Shown here: one piece after another, positions 1-27,586 of the stretch
Layout of the letters: each line of letters starts with the position of its first letter
How positions within the stretch are numbered: the stretch's first letter is position 1
Origin: Micractinium sp. NFX-FRZ
Taxonomy: Eukaryota > Chlorophyta > Trebouxiophyceae > Chlorellales > Chlorellaceae
DNA length: 41,449 nt
Assembly (NCBI GenBank): GCA_029339195.1
Contig: JAPTJF010000520.1
Location: forward strand, 1-41,449
Direction of reading: 5' to 3'
Made by a program: the position numbers and the translations under genes
Notes under the pieces: model-generated
The model's input: only the letters and a program-made list of their open reading frames with translations
What the model was told of the DNA's origin: nothing
Database searches by the model: none

Positions 1-207
1 ACGGAACCTCCCCCGCCCCCCCGTTTCTTTTTCGCCGCCCAGATGCCCGGAATCCCAAGTTTGATTTGCAGCCCCCTTACACAGGGGGGGGGCGCACCAA
101 TGCTGAGGACAGGTTGCGCACATTTCCGAGGCCACCCTGCTCGCCATTGTGGACACCTGAAACTACACCAACCAACAAGTGAGGTCTGTCACGCCCCCAC
201 CCTGCAG
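1..207. other. Window-edge sequence, no exon placed
   Basis: This stretch ends in the acceptor CCTGCAG for the exon at 208. One plus-strand frame stays open from about 43 to 174 (it includes NPKFDLQPPYTGGG), but its only donor-like end would leave an intron of about 33 nt, too short. It may be intron or the tail of another exon. Confidence 0.3.
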
Positions 208-1679
208 GTGAACGCCAACCCCGACTGGCTCTGCCCCCTCTGCCGCGATCTCTGCAACTGCTCCTTCCACCGCTCCAAGCGCGGCTGGGCGCCCACCGGC
301 ACGCTGTACCGCCACGCCATCGCAGAGGGTGCGTGTGCGTGGAAGGGGGGTGGGGGCAAGGGCACGCGGATTTGGGGCTCTGCATCATGCTGCTGTGCAC
401 TGCATGTGCACTGTGCCACCCCAGTGTCGGGGAGGGTGCGTTTTGGGTAGGATGCTGGTGTAAGGCCTGCGTGCATGAGTGTGCGCGCTCTGCTGGCTCA
501 GTCTTGCACGCGTACCACCAGATGTTGCGCAGAATGCATGCCGCCGCCATGGTTGCAGCATTATGTGCGCATGCCAGGGTCCATTCTGTGCAGGGTTCGC
601 GCCCAAACCTGGGATTGGTGTGTGATGCTAAACAACCCTCACTATTCTATGCACTCGCTATTCTATGTGTAAGCACTAATTCGACCGCAATCATATGGTG
701 CATTGTCCCTGTTCATTGCTGTGCAGGGTACAAATCGGTGGCTCACTACCTGGTGCTGAACAACCTGAGCGAGGAGGCCAAGCCTGTGGCACTGGAGCGG
801 GGGCTGTGCCCGCCCGAGCTGGCAGGTAACCGTTCTTATCTGTCATTTGTATCTTCTTCATCAACTTGCCAAGGTTGGGGTCCAAGGGTGGTTGTGGAGC
901 GGGGGTTGTGCCTCTAGAGCTGGCGGGTAGACGCAGTCAGGCATGCGGGATCTGCCAAAGCTTGGGGGATGTGGGCCAGACATGTCGGCCCTGGAGCCGG
1001 GACTCTGCTCGCCCACTGAAGCAGGCAGCCTAAAGCTGAGTGTTGTGGCCACAGTGGAGTGGGTAGGGGGTGGGGTGGGGAGAATGGTTGGTGCAGTCTT
1101 CTTGGTGGGCCCGTAAGTGTCGTGTGGGCAAACGCTGAGGTTTTTTATTACAAATCGGTGAGCGCTCATAAGCAAAACGAGTGCTGCTACTGCATAAGAA
1201 CTCAGACAGGAGGCAGCAGCCAACACCATCTGACCGGACCTTCATTTTATCACCCTGTTGCAGAGGAGCTCAAGAAGGAGATTGCAGAGGCCAAGTCCAA
1301 GGCAGCAGGCAAGCCAGCAGCAGCAGAGGGCGAGGCGAGCGGCTCGCGGGGTGCGCCTGTGGTGGAGCAGCTGCCTGCGGCAGTCGAAGAGCAGCTGCTG
1401 CGGCCCGAGGCAGAGGAGGCGGGCGAGAACGAGAAGGCTCAGGCAGAGCAGGCTGTGGCGCCGGCATCGGTGCGACGCAGGCGCGCAGCCTGCGGTGCCA
1501 GCAGCAGCAAGCAGCAGCCCGCACAGGCGGCGCAGCAGCAGCAGGTGCCAGTGCCACGGAAGAGGAAGCAGGGCACTATTGAGCTGGCAGCGGGCAGCAA
1601 GAAGCAGAAGGGCGCGGCAGAAGAGGCGCACACGCACGAGCGCCGCGGCCTCCGGAGCTCTGCCCGCGTGCGTTCGTAG
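208..1679 (+). CDS. CDCA7-type zinc-finger protein (zf-4CXXC_R1), 3' part
   Basis: Three exons are readable: 208-328, 727-825 and 1264-1679, joined by two GT-AG introns whose phases agree (G|GG, then G|AG). The first two encode the C-terminal half of the zf-4CXXC_R1 domain: CPLCRDLCNCSFHRSKRGW, then APTGTLYRHA and GYKSVAHYLV, the family's usual run to its end. Members such as CDCA7 are chromatin DNA-binding proteins that work with HELLS/DDM1-type remodellers; that role is family knowledge. The usual last Cys of the CNCSFC motif reads His here. The last exon is Ala/Glu/Gln-rich with basic stretches (PRKRKQ, GSKKQK) that look like nuclear localisation signals, ending at TAG 1677-1679. The upstream Cys pairs of the domain are not in the window, so the 5' exons lie outside or within 1-170, where I could not place one. 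The family call is firm; the exact orthologue is not. Confidence 0.85.
503..541 (+). repeat. Exon-edge echo, CDCA7-like intron 1
   Basis: The stretch GCACGCGTACCACCAG and the bases after it resemble the 3' end of the exon upstream (about 299-335, GCACGCTGTACCGCCACG), including the region over the donor site. It lies about 200 nt downstream of that exon edge. Seen by direct comparison. Confidence 0.6.
581..600 (+). repeat. Echo of the exon 2 acceptor, CDCA7-like intron 1
   Basis: CCATTCTGTGCAGGGTTCGC closely matches the true acceptor and exon start at about 713-731 (TCATTGCTGTGCAGGGTACA); the core CTGTGCAGGGT is identical. It could act as a decoy 3' splice site. Confidence 0.6.
883..1026 (+). 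repeat. Two echoes of the exon 2 end, CDCA7-like intron 2
   Basis: Two successive diverged copies of the exon's last 40 or so bases (785-829, containing CTGGAGCGGGGGCTGTGCCC) occur at about 885-930 (TGTGGAGCGGGGGTTGTGCC, then GAGCTGGCGGGTAG) and about 984-1026 (CCCTGGAGCCGGGACTCTGC). The first also keeps the position of the donor GT. A third fragment at 1149-1170 (TACAAATCGGTG) copies the start of the same exon. Confidence 0.75.
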
Positions 1680-2417
1680 GATATCATGCCCAGCATGCTC
1701 TGCTGTCAACACGTATTTATTGTACAGTGCTCTATACTCGCGCCACTTGACAGCATGACCCTGAGACTCACTTGACCCTGAACACGCCTGATTGAGCCGT
1801 CAGCACTGCTCCCTCCACCCAGAAAGGTAGTTGACCTCACTGTTCCATCCCTGAAAGCAAACTTTCTCTTCATCACGCAGCGTTCCCTTTGGCATAGCAA
1901 GCCCTCCATTGCACTCCCGTTCTCTTTTGTTCCTCTCTATCCACCTCCAGGCAGCCTGGCTTACGTTGCCTGGCTGCCCACGTGCTGCAACAAGCACAAT
2001 GTCAAAACCTTCACAAACAGCGCACACATAGGCTTTACCAGTGCACGCCACGAACCATGCGGCCTGATGCTCTGATGCCAGGCGCACTTTGGGGCCCAAA
2101 CAGCGGCGTTCATGCGACGACTGGCGAGGACCTGACTGGCATGCCCACGCTGTCGTGACAGGGGATAGAACAATGTATCAATGTACAGGTCTAGCCAGGT
2201 CAGGTTCCACCGACATTGCAAGAAGGTATTCCTACACAGTGTTCTAATCCCTTTCTGCACTGGTTAACGCAGCACAAATTGCCAGTACCAGCACTGGAGG
2301 GTGCTCAAGTGGGAGTGCCACCTGAGACTGTCTCTGCCTGTGTATACATATTGTTACAACTGCTCAGGAGCCATGCGATGCTGTACACGTTGTGTTGCCT
2401 GCTCGCGCACATCACAC
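1680..2417. other. Intergenic region between convergent genes
   Basis: Both flanking genes end here, so this should hold two 3' UTRs. I see no coding potential that fits a family. A TGTAA pentamer for the minus-strand gene lies at 2354-2358; no clear TGTAA serves the plus-strand gene. Confidence 0.5.
2354..2358 (-). promoter_or_regulatory. Poly(A) signal TGTAA for SF3A2
   Basis: TTACA on the plus strand reads TGTAA on the minus strand, about 60 nt past the SF3A2 stop. TGTAA is the usual chlorophyte poly(A) signal. Confidence 0.6.
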
Positions 2418-4821
2418 TCACATTCGCATGGGGTAGGGCGGCGGCGGCACGCCACCGTACGGTGGCGGCGCCCCATACGGCGGTGGCGCGCCATACGGCG
2501 GTGGCGGCCGCCCAAACTGCGGCGGCGGCGGCAGCTGCTGCTGGGGCGGCGGCATCTGCTGCTGCGGCGGCATCTGCTGCTGAGGCGCCGGCGCCCCTGC
2601 TGGCCGCCCGCTGGGTGCCTGCGGCGGCTTGAAGGGCAGCTGCAGGGAGTACACCTTGTTGTCGGGGTCCCTGCAGACAGACAGAGGGACACAACGGAAA
2701 CGATGGGCAGCAGGGGCAGGTTAAGCAATGTCACAGTCGCACCAACGCACAGGGCACCCGACTGGATTGCAGGACAAGAGGGCACCCCGCCACATGTCTG
2801 GGATGCATGCCCAGGACAGCAGCAGCGAAACACTTGCCAGCTTGCCGGCATGCCAGGTCCCGTGCTGTACGGCGAGGGCCTTGGCAGCTCCCCTCGGGCC
2901 AACCGCCGACCTACACATGCCACAAGGGCTGGCATCATGTCATGGGATGTAGCCCGCAGTAAGTGCTCACCAGTGCGTGAACAGCTTCTCCGGGTGCTTC
3001 TCCACCTCGTAGCTAGGAATCTTGAAGGCAATCACCTCCTGCAGAGCACGTAGGCGAGAGGTGGAACAACACAAGGAGGGTGGGCCAGCTGGGGTTCTGA
3101 GGGCAATGCCGCCCTGCTGCCACTCCACCGTTAACTCACATAGGGCTCCGCCGCAAACAGCAGGTACTGCCACTCCTTGCTCCACGGCTCCTTGCGCTGC
3201 TCATAGCTGGACATGACGCGGTGGCGCGGCTTGGTGCCCTCCTCAATCTCCGGGTACTCAATCTGCACACAAGAAACAAAAGCAGGCAAGCTGGTTGGAA
3301 GCAAACCCATGCATCCCAAGGCAGACAGAGGCAGGTGAGTGGGTGCTGTATTGTGTTGCAAACGACAGAGAGCTTCTCGGGGCAGCCGCACACCGCGGCG
3401 CCTGCAGTTTGCTGCCTGCTGCCGCTGCCCTCAGGCACACTCTGTATGCGCTCAGCACCCCTGCTTGCCCCGGCTTGCCTGGAACAGCAGGCCGCGGGAG
3501 CCGGTCTCGGCATCAAACTGCTTGGTCACACGATAGCCGGGCCGCCCGATGCGCACCTGCCAAACCCAGGAAGAGATGCATGGAAAGGCATGAACATACC
3601 AGGATTTTTAAGACACGTAGTACAACTGCCCAAATCCTTTGAGTTGAGGGCGTGAGCAGGACTGAGCAAGACAGCGCCTTAAAATGATTTCCCTGCCGCC
3701 CAACCCAGGCGCACCGTCTTCTTGATTGCCACTCGCCGCTGGGGCGCCGGCAGCACGGGTTTCTCTGCTGCCTCACGCGCCGCGCGCTTGGCCAGGTTCT
3801 GCTGATGCCGCTTGCCTGCAGGACGGTGAGCAGAAGAGGAAGGGAAGGAAAGATGAAAGAAAGCAGGGCAGGGCAGGGGATGCCAAACCGGCAGCAGGGG
3901 AGAAGGGGAGAGGAATGCCACCGAGGAGTCCACGATTGCAGCGCGGCAGCGCACGCGCAGCCGGATCAGCCCGCACCAGTGATCATCCTTACAACCCTCT
4001 TACCTTGCGTGTGTGCAAGGTAGTTGCCCTCATTGGTGTGCAGCGTCAAACACAGGCGGCACTCGTACTGCAGGGGGCAGACGGCGGCGGGACGGCTTCA
4101 GCAGGGCAGACGGGTCGCTTCTGCCACGCCCTGCTCCACAATCCTGTGCTGTGCCAGCTGCACGTGCTGGTGTCAAGTGCTAATGCTCTTGCCATGCCGA
4201 CGCCTGCTACCGCCGTGCCTAGGTGTTGCCAAGCCCAGGATGTGCCCAGGCCGATGCCAGGGCCCAGCCAGAAGCAGGCCAACAGAAGAGGGGCACGCAC
4301 CTGCCCCAAGTGGTTGCGCATGAAGTAGGGGTCCTTGGAGAGGTCGATTGTCTCGAGCGCCAGGCGCCGCAGCCGCTCGCGCCGGTCAACTGCCTGCAGC
4401 ACCCAGGAGTTTTGCGGGCAGCAGCAAGGTGCTCGGCCAGGCCGAGGCAGCGCGCAGGCCAGGTGGGGCAGTGGTGATCAGCAATTGATTGAGCATGCAC
4501 ACCAGCCATACCAAAGCCCCTGTTCTTACCTCCTGCTGGGAGGAGACAAAGCCGCTGCCTGGCTTGGAGCCTGCAACAGCAGGGATGCGAAGCAGGGTGT
4601 GGAAAACGGGAGCAGGCGGCGGGCAGGCGTGGCGGCGGTAGCGGTGCCAGCTTAGCCTGTGCGCGCGGCCTTGCCCGGCCTCCACCTCCCTCTGCCTCTA
4701 ATGCTGCTGCTGTCCTTATTTCCGGGGTGATTGCCACTGCGGGGCACTGCTCGCGGCACTGCTCGCGGCCGCCCTTCACGCAGGGCAGCGCACCATGCTC
4801 CCTCGCGTCTAGGAACGACAT
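2418..4821 (-). CDS. SF3A2: Splicing factor 3A subunit 2 (SF3A2/SAP62), complete
   Basis: Nine exons: 4821-4794, 4570-4530, 4393-4301, 4067-4004, 3815-3715, 3556-3479, 3262-3140, 3038-2971, 2670-2418, giving 282 aa with all phases in agreement. SF3A2 is part of the SF3A complex of U2 snRNP and helps select the branch site in the nucleus. The order matches plant SF3A2: GSKPGSG near the N-terminus, RRERLRRLALETIDLSKDPY, the matrin-type C2H2 finger (YECRLC, then HTNEGNYLAHTQGKRH), the RIGRPGYRVTKQ segment, IEYPEIEEGTKPRHR, and a C-terminal Pro/Gln/Gly-rich tail, shorter than the mammalian one. The start is set by a 28-nt first exon whose split Gly codon (G|GC) joins exactly to GSKPGSG; this small exon is the least certain part. 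Intron 6 begins with GC (CAG|GCAAGC). The gene is convergent with the CDCA7-like gene. Confidence 0.93.
4744..4768. repeat. Short tandem repeat in SF3A2 intron 1
   Basis: A 12-bp unit (GGCACTGCTCGC) occurs twice in tandem just inside the first intron. Confidence 0.7.
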
Positions 4822-5059
4822 GGCGGCTCTGTCGAGTGTCCCTCAAGCGCAGGGCTTCTGCGAGGAGGGCCGTTCTGCTGCCGACGTCGAGTGGGCGGCG
4901 AGCTGTGCGGAAGGCTGAAAGTACGGTGGATCAGGTGGAGAGAGAAGAAGCGAAGAGTGCCTCTCAGCCACGTAGGCAAGTGGCAATTGCAGGCAAGCAC
5001 ACAGGCTTGAAGGACTTTCCTGTCTGCCTTCTCCCAGCTGACACGGATCACTTAGCGCC
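4822..5059. other. Divergent promoter region between SF3A2 and the methyltransferase
   Basis: Only 238 nt separate the two start codons, so the genes probably share one bidirectional promoter region. I see no TATA box or other clear element. Confidence 0.5.
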
Positions 5060-7273
5060 ATGGGGCGGGCTTACACGCCCCCGCAGGCAAAATACAAACT
5101 CCTGCTGCGGGTGGGCCTGGCTCTGGGCTCCGTGTGGCTCCTACACGCGCTCTTCACCCGCAGCAGCAGTGGTGGCGGCGGCGGGGGCTGGAGAGCCGGC
5201 GGCGGAGGGGTGGAGGACCTGGTCGGCGACGACGACGGCGCGTCTTACGGCGGCTGGGGCTTCGCATCCCTTGGCAGCACTAGCAGCAAGCGGCCACTGC
5301 AGCAGAACGAGATGTGCAGCTGGGAGACATCATTGGAGGTGAGGCAGGCGATTGCGGGCAATTGGGCTAGGCGGCGGGGCTTGTGCCGCCTGGCTTGCGG
5401 GTGGGAGCCCTCCAACTGCCCCCCTAACCACCCCCAGCCATGGCTTGCTTGCACGGTGTCAAAATTGCCTCTCCCCGCTCCCTGCTTGCCTTTGCAGTCC
5501 TCCAGCTTTGACAAGGTGGTGGAAAAGGATGGGTGGCCCACCATGTATGAACAGCTTGTGGCGGAGAGGCAGCCCATCAAGCCGGTGTTCTGCCCGGTAT
5601 GCGGCGCCGCGCAGCAGTCCATCAAGTTTGGCGGCTTGAACGTCAGGTACAGAGTTCTTTAACGGGTCAGAATGGGCGAGTGCACGCGGGCCCCACGTGC
5701 AAAGCTAGTGTTATATAAGAAGCCTTGCCTGCACCCTTTATTGTTGATTTGTTATGCTGCCTGCTTGGGCGCGGGAGCATGCAAGGAAGGGCCGCCCAAC
5801 GCAAGCGGCAGGGACGGGACCTGCAGGGCACGCCAGCAGCCAGGCTCGGAATTGGGGCCAACTCATTGCGCCCCTGGCCGCCGCTGCCCCTGCAGAGAGG
5901 AGGGGCGGTGCCAAAAGTGCAGCGGGTTCAACCGCCTGCGGCAGATTGCCGAGGCGACGCTGCCCGAGGTGTGGCGCATCACTGGGCGCAACTTCCGCAG
6001 CCTGAATGAGCTGGCGCTGTCTGAGCTGGCCATCTACAACACGCAGTGTGCCGGCGTGCTGCACAACATCCTGCAGGCGGCCACCGGCTACGTGTGCAGG
6101 TGGGCGCGCATGCTGCATGCAGAAGCAAAGCAGCTGGGGAGGGCAGCGGGGTGTGGGAGGAGCACGCACAAGAGTCATGCTTGTGCTGTTCTGCGGTGAG
6201 GCTCAGCACCCAAGCTGCTGCCTTGCATGCTACAGCATTGTTCTGCCTTTGTAGGCTGGCCCTTATGTTGCATTGTGCCCCATGCTCACGGTGCCTTCTC
6301 TGCTGCTGTTCATGCTTCTTTCCTTCACCCCTTGCGGCACGCGCGGTGCAGCGAGTTTGTGAGCGCCGAGCTGGAGCCGGGCACGGTAACACGCAACGTG
6401 CGGCATGAGGACCTGCAGCGCACGTCTTTTTCAGACAACACGTTTGACGTTATCATCAGCAGCGAGGTGGGCGGGTGCGGTGTGGCTGTGAGGCCGCCAG
6501 ATGCGCTTCCTGGACAGTGCTGCCCAGCTGGCGTGCGTGCTGCCCATGGCTTGCCGGGGTGGCATATTGAACAGCAGTCGGCTGCCATGCCATGCATGTG
6601 CCTTGTCGCTGCCTGCCTGAGCTTTCAGCAGCACACTGGCGACGTCGCACCGTATGCAGATGATGTCTCGTATTGCGAGCCCCTACCAAGCCATGTACGA
6701 GATCCGACGCATCCTCAAGCCGGGAGGCTCCCACATCTTTACTGTCCCCTTCTCGCCTGTGAGTGAGCCAGCAGCTGGGAGGCGGGGTGGCATTGCTTGT
6801 GGAGGCAGTCAACAAGAGGGCGGCTGGTGCTTTGCAACGCCAGTCTGGGTGTTCACGCTTCTGACCAATGTCGGCTTGCCCCGCCACTTTGCGCCCGCCG
6901 TTGCCCCACCCACCATTCGCCGATGCCCTTGCCCCCCTTTTACTAAAGCCCCTTGCAACCCACCCCAATTTTCCACCCTGCCCCTTGCAACCCATTCCTT
7001 GTTTTTTCACCCTGCCCCGCCATGCAGAGCGACTACCACGACCAGATCCGCGCCAAGGTGGAGGAGGGGCGGCTGGTGCACTACATGGAGCCGCCCATTT
7101 ACACGGGGGACAGGCTGCACCCCAAGGGCGTGCTGCTGTTCACCATTTTCGGAAAGGAGCTGGTGGACAAAACGTGCATGCTGGGCTACAATGTCACCGC
7201 GCACCACCTGCACCACGGCGCACACGGCATCATTGGAAACAATGCCTGGGTCTTTGTGGCCACAAAGCCGTGA
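5060..7273 (+). CDS. Membrane-anchored SAM-methyltransferase-like protein
   Basis: Six exons: 5060-5338, 5498-5646, 5896-6099, 6352-6466, 6660-6758, 7028-7273, giving 363 aa with consistent phases. Residues about 11-31 form one membrane segment (LLLRVGLALGSVWLLHALF) after a short basic N-terminus, so a type II signal-anchor is likely, followed by a Gly-rich linker. Next comes a Cys ribbon (CPVC, later CQKC) and a methyltransferase-11-like core: NVRHEDLQRTSFSDNTFDV, then IISSE, SPYQAMYEIRRILKPGG and HIFTVPFSP. The classical glycine-rich motif I is not evident; instead there is a segment around IYNTQCAGVLHNIL, as in zinc-ribbon methyltransferases whose motif I is degenerate. Substrate unknown. 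ATG 5060 is the first Met in frame and sits just before the anchor. Confidence 0.8.
6950..7013. repeat. Imperfect tandem repeat in methyltransferase intron 5
   Basis: Two adjacent copies of about 32 bp, each beginning CCCTTGCAACCCA and ending near CACCCTG, lie just upstream of the last acceptor and supply its pyrimidine-rich tract. Confidence 0.65.
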
Positions 7274-7716
7274 TGGGGTGCGCAAGATTTTGGATGGGGT
7301 AGAGCGCTCGTGTCCGCATGTGGCGACCAGACGGTGCCCACTGTGCACTCCGCACCCACGCTGCTGTTTGTTTGTGCTCACTGTGCAGTAATGCTGACAT
7401 TTCGCTGCTAAAGAAACCCTGCTGCTTTGCCAATTTACAAGTGATCCTGTGACCTCGACCTGCGCAGTGACGCCCTCAAGGCTGGGCACGCCGCACAGCG
7501 TGTGGGTTGGGCAGGGGTGCGCACGACGCCACCTTTGATGAGCCACCGTACGCAGGCCCAACGGCCCGGCATTCTTGTGGCTGGCGGCGGCAAAACGCAC
7601 ACACGAGGTCCCATCACAGGCCGCCTGCTGCTGGTGGATCGAGGCAAGCCATTGAAGTCTTGGGCAGTAGGCAGCCCCGGTGCAGCCCTCTTTTCAGGAG
7701 GCGGGCCGAGCAGCAC

Positions 7717-7791
7717 CAAGCTGCAGTAGAAATCGAAAGCACAAGAGGTAGCTGCATCAAGCTGAAGTAGAAATCGAAAGCACAAGAGGTA
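7717..7791. repeat. 35-bp direct repeat, two copies, 40-bp period
   Basis: The unit containing AGTAGAAATCGAAAGCACAA occurs at about 7717-7751 and again at about 7757-7791 with only one or two differences. It is AT-richer than its surroundings. Function unknown; a tandem duplication in the PRP8 upstream region. Confidence 0.85.
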
Positions 7792-7836
7792 TGAACGCAG
7801 GCACCTGGCATGACGCTCGTTATGAGGGCACTCGTT

Positions 7837-7855
7837 GCCGCGGCGGCGCCGCGGC
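7837..7855. repeat. GC-rich palindrome
   Basis: CCGCGGCGGCGCCGCGG is an inverted repeat that can form a hairpin with a 7-bp stem and 3-nt loop. It lies in the intergenic region upstream of PRP8. Confidence 0.5.
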
Positions 7856-8351
7856 GGCGGCAGTGGTGCAAGCAGGTTGCCCGCTCTAACGACCAACGAG
7901 GAGAAACCCAATTCATATTGCTCAAAACAAAGGGGAATTAGGGATAGCAGGCGCGCTGCAGGTGCGTGCAGGCAGAAAGGTTTGGGCTAACACACGCTAC
8001 AGAGGCATGATCGGCGCCTTGCTCCCCGTCGATAAGTCCATGGTAGGCACTGCACGACTCGCTTGTGGACGCAAACTGCCCACGAGGACACTTCTCCGCC
8101 TGAGGACGTGGCGTGCCCTGCTGGCGGGGAATTTCGGCACGAAAGCAAAGATAGACCCCCTGCAGCAAATCCCAGCCTCCCCTGGAGACGGGGCGATCGA
8201 CGACCAGGTGCACTCCTGTGCGGTGCACACCCTCATCGCAGTCTTTGCGGCGGGCAGCCAGTGGGGCAGCCAGTCGCGTCAGTGAAGGTTCTATCAGTGT
8301 TGTATCAGCTTGGAGGACAGCGGAGCGCGCCCGAGGAGCGCGGGGAGCACT

Positions 8352-26937
<18,586 letters not shown>

Positions 26938-27586
26938 AGAGGTGCTCTCTAGGTGCCTCCTGGGGCCCTGGGGTAACCTCCATGCTGGCTCTGGCCATCT
27001 GCTGAGCATGCGCTTTCCGCGCCCGCTGCTCTGCATTCTTTGTTCCATTGTTTTTCGTTTGCATCCGTCTGGTTTCCCTGCTTCCTCTTCCTGCTGCCCT
27101 CTCCTCTGCTCTGCCCTGCTGTCTTGCACCCCTTCTCTGCCCCACTCCACCCCCATGTCTGCCTGCTCATCTTTGCAGCCTTCAGCACTCATGCCATTGA
27201 TGCAATGCTGCCAGCCACACCATGTAACGCTGACCCTCGCACATTGAGCGGCCAAATTAATGCACGCTTTTGGCATGCCAGGTGCCCCCAACCAAGGCTG
27301 CCGAGCGCTGGCGGCACCAACGCTGATGGCAGTTGCGGTCCAAAACAAACCATTTTAGCCCTGGTTTTGTTCTGATGTGTTCAGACGTGTGTGCTGTGCT
27401 GGCGGCGGCGGCGGCAGTAGAGAGTCTCTGGAAGCTCAGCTGCGGTGTGAGTGGGCAGTCTTTCTGAAGATCTCAACTGTCTCCTTCTGCTCGAAGGCAC
27501 GGCTTCTGGGGCTTAGGGGCGCCACGGCAAGCAGGTTTGTTGTTCCGCCGCCAAGACCCTTCTCTGTGCTGCCGCACGGCGGTTCC
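26938..27586. other. PRP8 3' UTR and DnaJ upstream region
   Basis: About 650 nt with no supported gene. TGTAA occurs at 27223-27227, about 290 nt after the PRP8 stop. AAAACAAACCATTTTAGCCC at 27342-27361 has a near copy at 38437-38457. Confidence 0.5.
27223..27227 (+). promoter_or_regulatory. Poly(A) signal TGTAA for PRP8
   Basis: The first TGTAA after the PRP8 stop codon in the sense strand. Confidence 0.5.

Larger units (their letters stand above)
7274..8351. other. Intergenic region upstream of PRP8
   Basis: About 1.1 kb with no supported gene. It must hold the methyltransferase 3' UTR and the PRP8 promoter and 5' UTR. A long minus-strand open frame (7938-8792) runs across the PRP8 start and resembles no family. 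Distinct features are the direct repeat at 7717-7791 and a GC-rich palindrome at about 7837-7855. Confidence 0.5.

Noticed and set aside
2301..3053. 250-aa plus-strand frame and 225-aa minus-strand frame over the SF3A2 3' part
   Set aside because: They are off-frame readings of the Pro/Gln/Gly-rich SF3A2 tail and its introns.
8310..8351. 14-codon upstream extension of PRP8
   Set aside because: It would start at a TTG; the first ATG in frame is 8352.
27377..27586. Upstream extension of the DnaJ frame to 27377
   Set aside because: It begins with GTG, not ATG; the first in-frame ATG is 27587 and gives a sensible presequence.
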